Source: a virus
Length of the DNA stretch: 64,000 nucleotides
Direction: 5' to 3' (one strand)
Virus record (IMG/VR): IMGVR_UViG_3300028883_000032
Location: 124,001-188,000 of that record
Under the pieces are notes generated by a model. The model made no database searches. It was given only the letters and a program-made list of their open reading frames with translations, and was not told the origin of the DNA. Positions 15,311 to 23,355 of the stretch are shown here, one piece after another. The position numbers were made by a program, and so were the translations under genes. Every line of letters starts with the position of its first letter. Position 1 is the first letter of the stretch.

Positions 15311-15903
15311 ATAGTCGGATAGGAGTGTTTGGGGGATCTTTTGATCCCCCCGACAACGCTCACGGATACATAGCAGAGTATGTTCGCCAAGAGCTTAACT
15401 TTGATCGCATTATCTGGGTGCCAACACGTCAGAATCCCCAGAAACAGAAGGTAAAATCAACAATATTTGAGCGAATTCGAATGATCAGAATGGTCATAGA
15501 ATCGCTGGGATTAACAGAGTTTCATGGTTTAGACCAAAGGCAGTTATACAAAGATTTCCCCCACACTACTTACGGATTAATATCTTCCTTACAAAACGAC
15601 TTTTCACAGGACGAGTTGTTTCCAATCATTGGTTCTGATTGTGTAGAAAACTTTCCTAACTGGTCCGACTTTAACAAACTTGTGGGTATCTGTAAATTGG
15701 TTATTGTATGGAGACAACGAGAGAAACCCTCAGAGTTGGAATGTGAGGAGCTAAAAAAGTTTGGGGAATTAGTTATACCCGCTTGTAGCTTCGACATATC
15801 CTCTTCATGCATACGCAACATGGTAAAACATGCAAAGCCGATTAACGGATTGGTGCCCGATTCGGTAAGACGTTACATAAGAACAAGGAGGCTTTACAAG
15901 TGA
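15307..15903 (+). CDS. nadD: Nicotinate-nucleotide adenylyltransferase
   Basis: A 198-residue NadD that adenylates nicotinate mononucleotide to deamido-NAD+. Residues 9-19 are GGSFDPPDNAH, the nucleotide-binding (T/H)xxH-type signature, and near the C-terminus ISSSCIR matches the conserved ISST.IR motif. Start overlaps the pncB stop and stop overlaps the nadE start (GTGA). Length is typical. Confidence 0.93.
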   Translation: MNSRIGVFGGSFDPPDNAHGYIAEYVRQELNFDRIIWVPTRQNPQKQKVKSTIFERIRMIRMVIESLGLTEFHGLDQRQLYKDFPHTTYGLISSLQNDFSQDELFPIIGSDCVENFPNWSDFNKLVGICKLVIVWRQREKPSELECEELKKFGELVIPACSFDISSSCIRNMVKHAKPINGLVPDSVRRYIRTRRLYK

Positions 15904-16673
15904 ACAGCATTGAGATAAAGGGGCTTGAAATAATTGAACGCATTGGAGAATTTGTTGGAGACAAGCCCGTAGTAATTGGCTTGTCAGGTGGGGTAGACTC
16001 GGCATTAGTAGCCACAATGCTTTGTGATGCCCTGCCCTCCATCGACCACATTATTCCCGTATGCATGCCAAGCGACCAGTCACCTAGCCTCGATCAACAG
16101 TGTGTAGATGCTTTAGTAAAAGAATTGGGACTTAATGAGCCATTCACAATTCCCATTGGGGAATTGAATTCCGAATTCATTAAGCTCATTCTACGCACAA
16201 CGACTTATGACAAACCCACTGCCTTGGATCGCGGAAACCTGTCTGCACGACTACGGATGTCCATACTTTACTGGATTGCTGGCCACGTGAATGGCCTAGT
16301 GGCCGGTACAGGTAATCGTACCGAACATGAAATTGGTTATTTCACAAAATGGGGAGATGGTGCAAATGATTTTGAGCCCATTGCCAGCTTATGGAAATGT
16401 GAAGTTTATAGGTTAGCAAGGGCTTTGGGAGTTCCAGATATAATTCTCGATCGTCCTCCTTCAGCTTGTCTTTGGGAAGGTCAGACCGATGAAGAAGAAT
16501 TTGGGATGTCTTACGAGCAACTCGATCTACACCTTGATTGGCTGTCTGGAGACTACCATCCTTATACATGGTACCTTTCCAACAAGACAAAAATCAGTGT
16601 TGATACATTAAAACAGGTGATTCTCTTAAGGAATGGGTCTAGCCATAAAAAGCACATGCCACCAACGCTGTAA
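15900..16673 (+). CDS. nadE: Ammonia-dependent NAD+ synthetase
   Basis: A 257-residue NadE that amidates deamido-NAD+ to NAD+ with ATP and ammonia. The PP-loop SGGVDS (29-34) and downstream NLSARLRM, GTGNRTEHEIGYFTKWGDG and SACLWEGQTDE segments are diagnostic. No glutaminase domain is present, so free ammonia is the donor. GTG start overlaps the nadD stop; a strong terminator ends the operon. Confidence 0.94.
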   Translation: MNSIEIKGLEIIERIGEFVGDKPVVIGLSGGVDSALVATMLCDALPSIDHIIPVCMPSDQSPSLDQQCVDALVKELGLNEPFTIPIGELNSEFIKLILRTTTYDKPTALDRGNLSARLRMSILYWIAGHVNGLVAGTGNRTEHEIGYFTKWGDGANDFEPIASLWKCEVYRLARALGVPDIILDRPPSACLWEGQTDEEEFGMSYEQLDLHLDWLSGDYHPYTWYLSNKTKISVDTLKQVILLRNGSSHKKHMPPTL

Positions 16674-16692
16674 GAGAAAAACCATGAACAGT

Positions 16693-16720
16693 AAAGGGGG
16701 AACTTCGGTTCCCCCTTTTT
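16693..16720 (+). terminator. Terminator of the pncB-nadD-nadE operon
   Basis: AAAGGGGGAAC-TTCG-GTTCCCCCTTTTT, an 11-bp stem with a UUCG tetraloop and T run. Confidence 0.95.
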
Positions 16721-16743
16721 AATTTTAATTTAGGAAAATAAAA

Positions 16744-17010
16744 ATGTCAATACGAGTTACTGGTAAAATAATAATTCCAGTAGAATGGGAATGGGATGAG
16801 GAGACATTTGAAGACGTCCATGCTGACGCGTATTGTTTTTCAGAAGACATAGTAAGTGACGCAAAAAGCAAGATACTGAAGCAGGTGACAGAAGTAATAA
16901 ACCCCGATTTGATTGGTCCTCTACAGTTTGAGGTTTTGTCAACAACAACGGACGAAGAATCAAGACTATATAAAGCAACTCTTACACCACTTCCACAAAA
17001 ACCCAAGTAA
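16744..17010 (+). CDS. Small hypothetical protein
   Basis: Eighty-eight residues behind TTTAGGAAAATAAA. Acidic, with alternating strand-like segments (IRVTGKIIIPVEWEWDEETF, LQFEVLSTTTDEES) and a central helix. Unrecognised; ends just upstream of tRNA-Ser. Confidence 0.6.
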   Translation: MSIRVTGKIIIPVEWEWDEETFEDVHADAYCFSEDIVSDAKSKILKQVTEVINPDLIGPLQFEVLSTTTDEESRLYKATLTPLPQKPK

Positions 17011-17016
17011 TTAATA

Positions 17017-17106
17017 GGAGGGTTGCTCGAGTGGTAAGAGGCCTGATTGCTAATCAGAGACCGGCCCGCAAGGACCGCGAGGGTTCAAATCCCTCACCCT
17101 CCTCCA
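17017..17106 (+). tRNA. tRNA-Ser (GCT)
   Basis: Long-variable-arm tRNA: acceptor GGAGGGT/ACCCTCC, anticodon loop TTGCTAA giving GCT, long variable arm at 17060-17079, T arm GAGGG-TTCAAAT-CCCTC. Unlike the other tRNAs here, CCA is encoded (17104-17106), with T as discriminator where serine tRNAs usually have G. Confidence 0.92.
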
Positions 17107-17130
17107 CATAACCGACAAAACGAGAAGATA

Positions 17131-17874
17131 GTGAAAATACAAAAACCGTACTACGGCCATAAGACTAAAATACAAGAAAGACTAGCAGGGGTTAATAGAG
17201 AAAAAACAGTATTAGACAAAGATTGGGATGACATGCATATAAAACATAATGAAGTAATCCCAGTACAAGACGAGTATTGTTTAAACGCAATAGAAAAATA
17301 TAAGTTAACTCGCCCCATTGTTGAATTAACACTAACAGGCCCAACCTCTATTAGACCAGTTAGAACTTTTGCTGATAAAATGCATGTAATTGAGTACCAC
17401 GATAAAGTTGCTAACAAGTTTTTAGAGCAGTTATCAGAGTTACCACAAAAATACAAAAATAAAGTTGAAACTATTACCATTGGAGAATTCTGCCAATTAA
17501 TAAAACACCACAAACCATTTCACGAGGCTGGAATAAACTTTGTTGATTATGACGGTATGAGCTGCGGGGATTATAAAGCAATATCTGAAGTGTATAATGC
17601 CGTTATCAGTTTGTTCGATAAATCCCAAGTAGATTGGATGATACTTAGAACTACGTTTGTGGCAGCTAGATATACAACTTACTTGGATTGTGCGTATAAT
17701 CTGGACTTTTTATTTCACGATGCGACAAGGATAGGCCCACACATAAAATACAAAAATTATGTCAGTGCCGCGGTCCCCATGCTTACATCTCAATATTTGA
17801 TTAGAAGAACGGACCAAATAACGCCATTTCCAAAGTATCTAACAAAACCCCCAATACAAGGAATAATGCCATGA
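17131..17874 (+). CDS. Hypothetical phage protein
   Basis: GTG 17131 behind GAGAAG gives 247 residues; longer readings run through tRNA-Ser. Mixed alpha/beta, basic N-terminus, no membrane segment. A stretch INFVDYDGMSCGDYKAI and an aromatic-rich region (RTTFVAARYTTYLDCAYNLDF, split over ~25 residues) stand out, but I do not recognise the family. Stop overlaps the next start. Confidence 0.6.
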   Translation: MKIQKPYYGHKTKIQERLAGVNREKTVLDKDWDDMHIKHNEVIPVQDEYCLNAIEKYKLTRPIVELTLTGPTSIRPVRTFADKMHVIEYHDKVANKFLEQLSELPQKYKNKVETITIGEFCQLIKHHKPFHEAGINFVDYDGMSCGDYKAISEVYNAVISLFDKSQVDWMILRTTFVAARYTTYLDCAYNLDFLFHDATRIGPHIKYKNYVSAAVPMLTSQYLIRRTDQITPFPKYLTKPPIQGIMP

Positions 17875-18128
17875 TAAAAAAGTTAGAAGGGGGCATGAAA
17901 TGGACAAAGGACAAACCACAGGTTGATGGGTGGTACTGGGTAACGAAGAACAATTTTTATAACATGGGGGTATTATTCATTAGAACGGACCCTGACGGGC
18001 GCGTTGCTATTTATTTTCCCACAGAAGACTGTAGCTACATAATTAGTGTAGTTGACACTAGTTTATATGAATTTGCCGGCCCAATTGAAATTCCTGATAC
18101 ATGGGAAACCAACTTATGCAACAAATGA
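17871..18128 (+). CDS. DUF551-like small protein
   Basis: Eighty-five residues, start coupled to the previous stop; an ATG at 17895 is an alternative. The pattern KWTKDKPQVDGWYWV...YEFAGPIEIP resembles the phage DUF551 type (W.....P.DG.YWV...AGPI..P). Function unknown in that family. Confidence 0.6.
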   Translation: MIKKLEGGMKWTKDKPQVDGWYWVTKNNFYNMGVLFIRTDPDGRVAIYFPTEDCSYIISVVDTSLYEFAGPIEIPDTWETNLCNK

Positions 18129-18155
18129 CGGGTAATAGACAGATTGGAGCACTAA

Positions 18156-18497
18156 ATGACTAGAGGACATAAAATAGTACTTACAGTGTGCTTACTAATT
18201 ATAACGATCTTTTCTATTTACAATTTTTTGTGTGCAGTAAATAAAGTCCCATACGTTATTCAATTTAATAAATTTGACAAGCAATACTATGACGAAGAAT
18301 ATGTAGGACACGGAATAATTGTAGGCAAAGCATTGGAAGTAGATTCTAAACGAAATATAACATACCTTTATCTTTTGAGATACTCTACTAATCCCAGAAT
18401 AGAATATTGGTATGGGTGCACAGAAGACTTTTGGAATGCCATAACAGTACCAGAAGACGCTACTTGCACCCGGGGTCTTATTAAAATTGGAAAATAA
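18156..18497 (+). CDS. Membrane-anchored or exported small protein
   Basis: A 113-residue protein with a basic start and hydrophobic segment (residues ~7-28, IVLTVCLLIITIFSIYNFLC), either a signal anchor or a lipoprotein-like leader, then a soluble domain with a C...C pair. Not recognised. Confidence 0.6.
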   Translation: MTRGHKIVLTVCLLIITIFSIYNFLCAVNKVPYVIQFNKFDKQYYDEEYVGHGIIVGKALEVDSKRNITYLYLLRYSTNPRIEYWYGCTEDFWNAITVPEDATCTRGLIKIGK

Positions 18498-18500
18498 ACC

Positions 18501-18971
18501 ATGATAGAACGTCTTACTAGGTGCACCCATTGTGGAGATGTATACAGCTATCAAGCTTCCGGTGATGGGTGTAACAGAAATGAAAATGATCCGCATTATT
18601 GCCCAGTGTGTAAAACTACCATCAACGACGCACTATCCCAAATACCTCCAAAACGAGTTCCTAGAGACGTATTTACCAATGAGGTAACTCTTGAAACTCT
18701 CCAAATGTGGGAAAAGAATAAAACCCGTTCCAAAGGGTTTCCAGCTTTTCATAGAATAATTCCAGGAGGGATTCGCCAAATAAAAGATGGTAGTTTTGAG
18801 TATGAAACCGTACAAGAAGTTGTGGGTCAAGAAGATAAAAAGGGAAGGATATACAAATATCGTTATTGGAAAGATAAAGACGGTAAAAGAATATCTGAAC
18901 CCAAAATAACGGTACGTATGGAAATACATAAACCCACAGGAACAACAACAGGATATTGGAAAAAATACTAA
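18501..18971 (+). CDS. Zinc-ribbon hypothetical protein
   Basis: A 156-residue protein beginning with a zinc ribbon, CTHC (8-11) and CPVC (~34-37), followed by a long basic/aromatic domain rich in K, Y and G (GRIYKYRYWKDKDGKRIS). Likely binds nucleic acid; family unknown. Starts 3 bases after the previous stop. Confidence 0.6.
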   Translation: MIERLTRCTHCGDVYSYQASGDGCNRNENDPHYCPVCKTTINDALSQIPPKRVPRDVFTNEVTLETLQMWEKNKTRSKGFPAFHRIIPGGIRQIKDGSFEYETVQEVVGQEDKKGRIYKYRYWKDKDGKRISEPKITVRMEIHKPTGTTTGYWKKY

Positions 18972-19216
18972 TGGAAAACAAATATATAAGTTTGGACATA
19001 TGTTTAAATACTGGTTTTGAGGGAATGTATAATGGGGTTTATATATTCCCAAATAACAAGAAGGAAGACAACGCCAGGATCACTCCGGGAAAACTGCTTG
19101 GCCCAATACGCTCAACAAGGATATTAACCGTAGATGAGCGAGGAGCAAAAAATTTTATAAATGTTGCAGTTGAAGTTTTTGGAAAGGAAATATTGCATGG
19201 AAGTAGTAATAAATAG
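18971..19216 (+). CDS. Small hypothetical protein
   Basis: ATG 18971 overlaps the previous stop (TAATG) and gives 81 residues, basic and strand-rich. Unrecognised. The next gene starts inside its end. Confidence 0.5.
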   Translation: MENKYISLDICLNTGFEGMYNGVYIFPNNKKEDNARITPGKLLGPIRSTRILTVDERGAKNFINVAVEVFGKEILHGSSNK

Positions 19217-19619
19217 ATGCTACGGTGGGTTTGGTCTTTCCCCAGAAGGTGAAAAATATTTTCTTAAGTTAAAAGGTAATGGATGCTATTTTTATAAAAG
19301 AGATTATACATCCAAAGAACCTAAATATGATCGTGTGGATAATGTAGAGAAAGATTTAACATTCACGCTTCTTGTCACATCCACAGCAGATCTTGGAAAT
19401 ACAACAAGAGACATACCACAAAACTTCTATTTTTGTTCTTATCTACTGGAAAGGGATGACCCAGATTTAGTAAAAACTGTAAGAGAGCTTGGATCAGAAA
19501 GAGCCAGCTCAAGTTTAGCAAAATTAAAAATTGTAGAAATACCAGATGGAATTTCATATGATATACAAGATTACGACGGTATTGAATGGGTAGCGGAGTC
19601 CCATCGAACTTGGAACTAA
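19197..19619 (+). CDS. Conserved phage protein of the CYGGFGLS family
   Basis: ATG 19197 gives 140 residues with the pattern MEVVINRCYGGFGLSPEG at the start, a central RDDPDLVKTVRELG and the ending IEDYDGIEWV.E.HRTW (here QDYDGIEWVAESHRTW). I recognise this as a widely distributed phage and bacterial hypothetical family of unknown function. Overlaps the previous gene by 20 bases. Confidence 0.75.
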   Translation: MEVVINRCYGGFGLSPEGEKYFLKLKGNGCYFYKRDYTSKEPKYDRVDNVEKDLTFTLLVTSTADLGNTTRDIPQNFYFCSYLLERDDPDLVKTVRELGSERASSSLAKLKIVEIPDGISYDIQDYDGIEWVAESHRTWN

Positions 19620-19631
19620 CCAATTAATAAA

Positions 19632-19853
19632 ATGTATACAGAATTTGACGAGGTGAAAACGTCCGAAGTAAAAGTATACCCTGTGAAAGTAAGAGCATAT
19701 TGTCCTGAATGTGGTGACGAGCTTGATTTTACGGGATACAGCCATGTAAGGCAGTACACATCACATCAACATCGGTGCCATAAGTGTGAAAAATTGTACT
19801 CCCTGCGGCATCGGTACCCAATAATAGCTCACAGGGAAATAGACCAAATTTAA
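19632..19853 (+). CDS. Zinc-ribbon small protein
   Basis: Seventy-three residues with CPEC (24-27) and CHKC (~49-52) plus neighbouring His residues, a compact zinc ribbon. Probably binds nucleic acid or a protein partner. Ends two bases before the MazG-like gene. Confidence 0.6.
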   Translation: MYTEFDEVKTSEVKVYPVKVRAYCPECGDELDFTGYSHVRQYTSHQHRCHKCEKLYSLRHRYPIIAHREIDQI

Positions 19854-19855
19854 AC

Positions 19856-20185
19856 ATGAATTTTAATGAGTATCAATTTATGGCAACCGACTTAGCCGTA
19901 TACCCTGATGCGGGGTCTAACTTATATTATCCCGCATTGGGGCTTGCAGGAGAATCGGGAGAAGTTTGTGAACGAGTAAAAAAACTTATTCGTAATAAAG
20001 ATGGAGTTATGGATGAGTTTTTCAAAAACGGAATTAAGTTGGAACTTGGTGATGTTTTGTGGTACATTGCAAACATGGCCAGAGAAATAGGTGTTACCCT
20101 TGAAGATGTTGCACAATCAAATATTAACAAGTTAGTTGATCGCAGAAATCGCGGTGTATTAAAGGGTGAAGGTGAGAATCGATGA
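19856..20185 (+). CDS. MazG-like nucleotide pyrophosphohydrolase
   Basis: A 109-residue all-alpha NTP pyrophosphohydrolase. The metal-binding helices are recognisable: GLAGESGEVCE (ExxE) and ELGDVLWY (ExxD), followed by the typical LVDRRNRGVLKGEG ending. MazG-like enzymes hydrolyse nucleoside triphosphates or related nucleotides to monophosphates; in phages roles in nucleotide pools or alarmone control are proposed. Overlaps the next gene by four bases (ATGA). Confidence 0.85.
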   Translation: MNFNEYQFMATDLAVYPDAGSNLYYPALGLAGESGEVCERVKKLIRNKDGVMDEFFKNGIKLELGDVLWYIANMAREIGVTLEDVAQSNINKLVDRRNRGVLKGEGENR

Positions 20186-20445
20186 CGCAGAACGAAAGCG
20201 TTCAAAAAGCTCTTGATATAGCAAAAGACGCACTGCGAAAAGCTATGACTGGATATATTGGACAGTACACCGAAGAAGAAACACGGGAATTCCTTAAGCT
20301 GCTGTCTGAAAAAATTAAAGAAACTTCGGAAGAGTTAATAAACAACTTGGAAGTATTTGGTTCAGTCGAAGTAGAGGCTGATTACGATAAAGAACAGGTA
20401 GTCATTACTTACCACATAAAGCTACTAGATGACTTTAAGGAATAA
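20182..20445 (+). CDS. Small hypothetical protein
   Basis: Eighty-seven residues: a long helical N-terminal part (EETREFLKLLSEKIKETSEELI) then two strands. Soluble and acidic. Coupled to the MazG-like gene; no family recognised. Confidence 0.6.
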   Translation: MTQNESVQKALDIAKDALRKAMTGYIGQYTEEETREFLKLLSEKIKETSEELINNLEVFGSVEVEADYDKEQVVITYHIKLLDDFKE

Positions 20446-20449
20446 ACAC

Positions 20450-20839
20450 ATGAAAATTGCTGTGGATTTACATGGGACAATTACTCGCTATCCTGAAAAG
20501 TTTATGTGGATGATGTCTAGTTGGATAACCGCGGGTGACGAAGTTTTTGTTTTGTCAGGACCACCAAAAGACGAAGTTCTGGCCGAATTGGAGTCCTTGG
20601 GATTTATAAGAGGTATCCACTTCAATCATGTGGTATCCATAGTAGACTACCTCATGAACGGTAAAAAAGTTCGCATGTGGCAAGATGAGAAGAATAGTTG
20701 GTGGTCTGAACCGGAACATTGGTGGTCTGCCAAAGCGGATTTGTGTGAAGAGTTTGGTGCAGATGTTCTCATCGACGATACCGCGAAATACGCTGAAAAG
20801 CTAGACACCAATAGAACCATGTTTTGGTTGGTTATTTAA
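20450..20839 (+). CDS. HAD-superfamily phosphatase-like protein
   Basis: A 129-residue HAD fold protein. Motif I is KIAVDLHGTIT (D6), with H at the position often occupied by the second Asp, motif II is VLSGPP, and the C-terminal acidic motif is VLIDDTAKYA. Size fits small phage HAD phosphatases. Substrate unknown; the position next to MazG, NADAR, Nudix and RNA ligase genes suggests nucleotide or nucleic-acid end metabolism. Confidence 0.75.
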   Translation: MKIAVDLHGTITRYPEKFMWMMSSWITAGDEVFVLSGPPKDEVLAELESLGFIRGIHFNHVVSIVDYLMNGKKVRMWQDEKNSWWSEPEHWWSAKADLCEEFGADVLIDDTAKYAEKLDTNRTMFWLVI

Positions 20840-20851
20840 CCATATAATTTA

Positions 20852-21289
20852 GTGGAAAAAATAAATATCATTTTTGAGGACAATCTCACCGGGAATGAAT
20901 ATAAGTGCATTGCTTCAGAGTGCAACATTAGCCGCACTAAAGAAATATTTACAGACCACTTCGGAGAACACGAAGTATGTGTGCCAGGAAGGACGCTTAT
21001 ATCTGGCAAGATAACAGGTCTTACCAATTTACCAATGGACGGAGTTTTAAACAAATCATTTACATGTAATATAAACAACATTGTCCTCCACGACTTATCA
21101 ATTGTTGAAGTACGTGATGAGACGCGTCTTTATCCTTATGGGTATTCAAGGAACATTGAATTTGTTGCGTGTTCTATGGAAACTGTGGACCCAAAACCAG
21201 ACTCCAAACAAAAAATAAGTATAGATGCGCTCGTAGACCTGTTTAAAACCATAGGAGTATTTTACCATGATTCGGCAATTCCGGGGTAA
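20852..21289 (+). CDS. Hypothetical phage protein
   Basis: A GTG-start ORF of 145 residues, beta-rich throughout (INIIFEDNLTGNEYKCIA, RTLISGKITGLTN), with a short C-terminal helix. No family recognised. The end overlaps the NADAR start by 23 bases. Confidence 0.6.
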   Translation: MEKINIIFEDNLTGNEYKCIASECNISRTKEIFTDHFGEHEVCVPGRTLISGKITGLTNLPMDGVLNKSFTCNINNIVLHDLSIVEVRDETRLYPYGYSRNIEFVACSMETVDPKPDSKQKISIDALVDLFKTIGVFYHDSAIPG

Positions 21290-21698
21290 ATACAGCCCCT
21301 TTTCAAACTTTTCGTTTCATACTGTTGCTCTTGAAAACATTGTTTTTCCTACAGGTGAACATGCTTTTCAATGTTATAAGGCAAAAACGGAAGATGGTTT
21401 TGATGCTGTGTTGGAGGCACCAACCCCAAGTAATGCAAAGCGCATAGCTCGCCAAATTGATATGCGTGACGACTGGGAAGAGGTAAAAGATGAAGTCATG
21501 TACAACGTCATTAAGGCAAAGGTAGAACAGCACCGAGATGTTAAGGAACTGTTACTTTCCACGGGAGACGAAGAAATACAAGAAGGAAATACTTGGGGAG
21601 ACGAATATTGGGGAGTCTCCTTACCGTCTGGCAGGGGCCGAAACCAACTTGGAAAAACGTGGATGCGGGTAAGAAGGGAGTTACAAAATGCCCAATAA
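21267..21698 (+). CDS. NADAR/YbiA-family ADP-ribose-linked hydrolase
   Basis: A 143-residue NADAR (YbiA/DUF1768) protein. Landmarks: FRGKYSPFSNF at the N-terminus, PTGEHAFQCYKA, R.....W...K..VM in the middle, LLSTGDEEIQEGN, WGDEYWGVSLPSGRGRNQLGKTWMRVR at the end (two adjacent conserved blocks). Known members act on N-glycosidic bonds of riboflavin-pathway intermediates or remove ADP-ribose from guanine. In this NAD-rich gene set a de-ADP-ribosylation or NAD-related role is plausible. Overlaps the Nudix gene. Confidence 0.85.
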   Translation: MIRQFRGKYSPFSNFSFHTVALENIVFPTGEHAFQCYKAKTEDGFDAVLEAPTPSNAKRIARQIDMRDDWEEVKDEVMYNVIKAKVEQHRDVKELLLSTGDEEIQEGNTWGDEYWGVSLPSGRGRNQLGKTWMRVRRELQNAQ

Positions 21699-22170
21699 AA
21701 TAACTTGCGCTACCTTCATAATACATGATGGTTCAGTGGGAAAAGAGGTGCTTCTTGTACAACCTACAGAAAAACCATTTTGGGAACCACCGAAGGGGAT
21801 TAAGGATGTTGGAGAAAATATAAATGATGCAGCCATGAGAGAAGTTTTTGAGGAAACCGGTATCCAACTTCAGCATGACGCATTAATCCATTTAGGAAGA
21901 TACCCGTATTTAGTGGGAAAGGATATAGCGTTTTTTATGGCTTGTGGCTATAACGAGCTATTAAGGGCGCAGGAAAGGGTATGTAGAAGCTACTTCTATA
22001 AATTTGGAGAAGGGTTCATACCGGAAATCCAAAATTCTGCATGGTTTCAACTTTCCCAAGTAAAGCATCTTGTCACGGCAAACATGTTAAAAGCCATGAA
22101 GTTAATGGCGGAAAGTGTAAAACATCAAAATGAGAAAATTAGTAAGTATACAGAGAGTTTGGTCAGTTGA
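21688..22170 (+). CDS. Nudix hydrolase
   Basis: A 160-residue Nudix protein with a complete Nudix box GIKDVGENINDAAMREVFEE (followed by TGI), matching Gx5Ex7REUxEExGU. Nudix enzymes cleave nucleoside diphosphates linked to another moiety, such as ADP-ribose, NAD(H) or capped RNA; the substrate cannot be read. It overlaps NADAR and the first exon of the RNA ligase gene. Confidence 0.88.
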   Translation: MPNKITCATFIIHDGSVGKEVLLVQPTEKPFWEPPKGIKDVGENINDAAMREVFEETGIQLQHDALIHLGRYPYLVGKDIAFFMACGYNELLRAQERVCRSYFYKFGEGFIPEIQNSAWFQLSQVKHLVTANMLKAMKLMAESVKHQNEKISKYTESLVS

Positions 22171-22231
22171 ACCGATTGAGGGCTCTGACTTTATTGAAAA
22201 AATAAAAGTCCTTGGGTGGACTTTAGTGGCT
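22130..22231 (+). CDS. RNA ligase, 5' exon
   Basis: Thirty-four codons from ATG 22130 (start within the Nudix gene) encode the N-terminus of a DRB0094-type RNA ligase: MRKLVSIQRV, EPIEGSDFIE, LGWTLVA. The frame stops in the intron three bases after the splice site. Joining at 22231|24590 gives LGWTLVA-RKGEFKKGDL, which matches family spacing (GW....KKGEF) without insertion. The other part is at 24590-25570. Confidence 0.8.
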
Positions 22232-22388
22232 TAATTCTGGGTCACTTTAAACTCGCTCAATTGCTGGAAAGCTAAACCGCAGCAAACACCGTGGTAGGCC
22301 GATCAGCAGCCAGAGGTTATGGCGACATAGTCAAATGGTTCAGAGACTTATCAAAGTACTTGGCAGAGGAAATGGTAGAATTGATAGA

Positions 22389-22664
22389 ATGAAAATGAAA
22401 ACTTATAAACTAAAAGTACAGATTTTTGATAGTAAAAATCGCCCAAAATCAGATTTAAAGACAATTGCAAAATTTGATTCTAAATATGTATTAGCAAAAT
22501 ATATTGACACTTATAGTAAAGTAAAAAGGCTGACTGTAAATACTGTTCACACCGCAGATGGTAGCAAAATAATAAAAGGCCCAAAGCTTTTATACTTTGA
22601 CGAAAATGATAATATACATGAGCTATCTATCGAAGTTCAGGAAGATGGTGGTTGTGATGTATAG
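22389..22664 (+). CDS. Intron ORF 1, small basic hypothetical protein
   Basis: ATG 22389 gives 91 residues, lysine-rich and beta-rich (YKLKVQIFDSKNRPKS, KVKRLTVNTVHTADGSK). It starts 40 bases after the R element of the group I intron. No LAGLIDADG, GIY-YIG or HNH motif is visible. Unrecognised. Confidence 0.45.
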   Translation: MKMKTYKLKVQIFDSKNRPKSDLKTIAKFDSKYVLAKYIDTYSKVKRLTVNTVHTADGSKIIKGPKLLYFDENDNIHELSIEVQEDGGCDV

Positions 22665-22893
22665 TAAATTCATAGTTGTCTTGTTTAAAACAGAATATAG
22701 TTTTACTGTGCATGTTAACAAAGACTTTTTTACAGTTAGTTTTGAATGGGAATCTAAATATATTGATTGCTTCAAAGGGTATGACAATATTGTAGGGGTT
22801 GAATTAAATTTTAAGAACAGGTATTTCTCCGCATATTGTCATATAAAAAACAAAATTTATAGCTTCACTTTTCCCCAAAATAATGAGGAATAA
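22657..22893 (+). CDS. Intron ORF 2, small hypothetical protein
   Basis: ATG 22657, overlapping the previous ORF, gives 78 residues that are mainly beta strands with many aromatic residues (KTEYSFTVHVNKDFFTVSF, NRYFSAYCHIKNKIYSFTF). Unrecognised. Confidence 0.45.
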   Translation: MYSKFIVVLFKTEYSFTVHVNKDFFTVSFEWESKYIDCFKGYDNIVGVELNFKNRYFSAYCHIKNKIYSFTFPQNNEE

Positions 22894-22925
22894 GATAGTA
22901 ACCATAAAACTAACTGGGGTAAAAC

Positions 22926-23354
22926 ATGGCAGAGGAACAGGTGTTTTCTAACATTGGTAGAAAATGTTTGTTGGTGATCATGGTAATACTGTGCGGTGTT
23001 CAATTCGTGTATTCCCAGGATGCCATTAAAGTATCCGAAGATCGCGGCATAACCGCAGTGCAGTGCCTGTTGGCGTATCATGGGTATTTTACGTTCGCAG
23101 AATATGCAACTGGCAAATACAACAAAGTCACCGATTTGGCACTTAAACTCCACCTAATAAAAAATGGCATTGATCCCCATGACGAGGTTATATGCCGGAG
23201 ATTTATATACCAATCTGTCATGAAATACAAAGAATTTGTTGATTCGTCGCTAGTATCGACAGCTTTTAAGAAAAGAGTTAACGAAAGTCTGCGAGGGGTT
23301 ACTCCTTTCAACATCATAAGTGAAGAGTCTATTTGGGTTCTTGAGGAGGATTAA
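22926..23354 (+). CDS. Intron ORF 3, exported or anchored hypothetical protein
   Basis: A 142-residue protein with a hydrophobic N-terminal segment (residues ~14-29, LLVIMVILCGVQFVYS) that could be a signal peptide cleaved near S-Q-D, then a helical domain (TAVQCLLAYHGYFTFAEYA, ALKLHLIKNGIDPHDE) reminiscent of small peptidoglycan-binding or lysozyme-like folds, which is inference only. Located inside the group I intron. Confidence 0.5.
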   Translation: MAEEQVFSNIGRKCLLVIMVILCGVQFVYSQDAIKVSEDRGITAVQCLLAYHGYFTFAEYATGKYNKVTDLALKLHLIKNGIDPHDEVICRRFIYQSVMKYKEFVDSSLVSTAFKKRVNESLRGVTPFNIISEESIWVLEED

Positions 23355-23355
23355 A

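Noticed and set aside
22926-23354. Intron ORF 3 as homing endonuclease
   Set aside because: No LAGLIDADG, GIY-YIG, HNH or His-Cys motif; it has a signal-like N-terminus instead.
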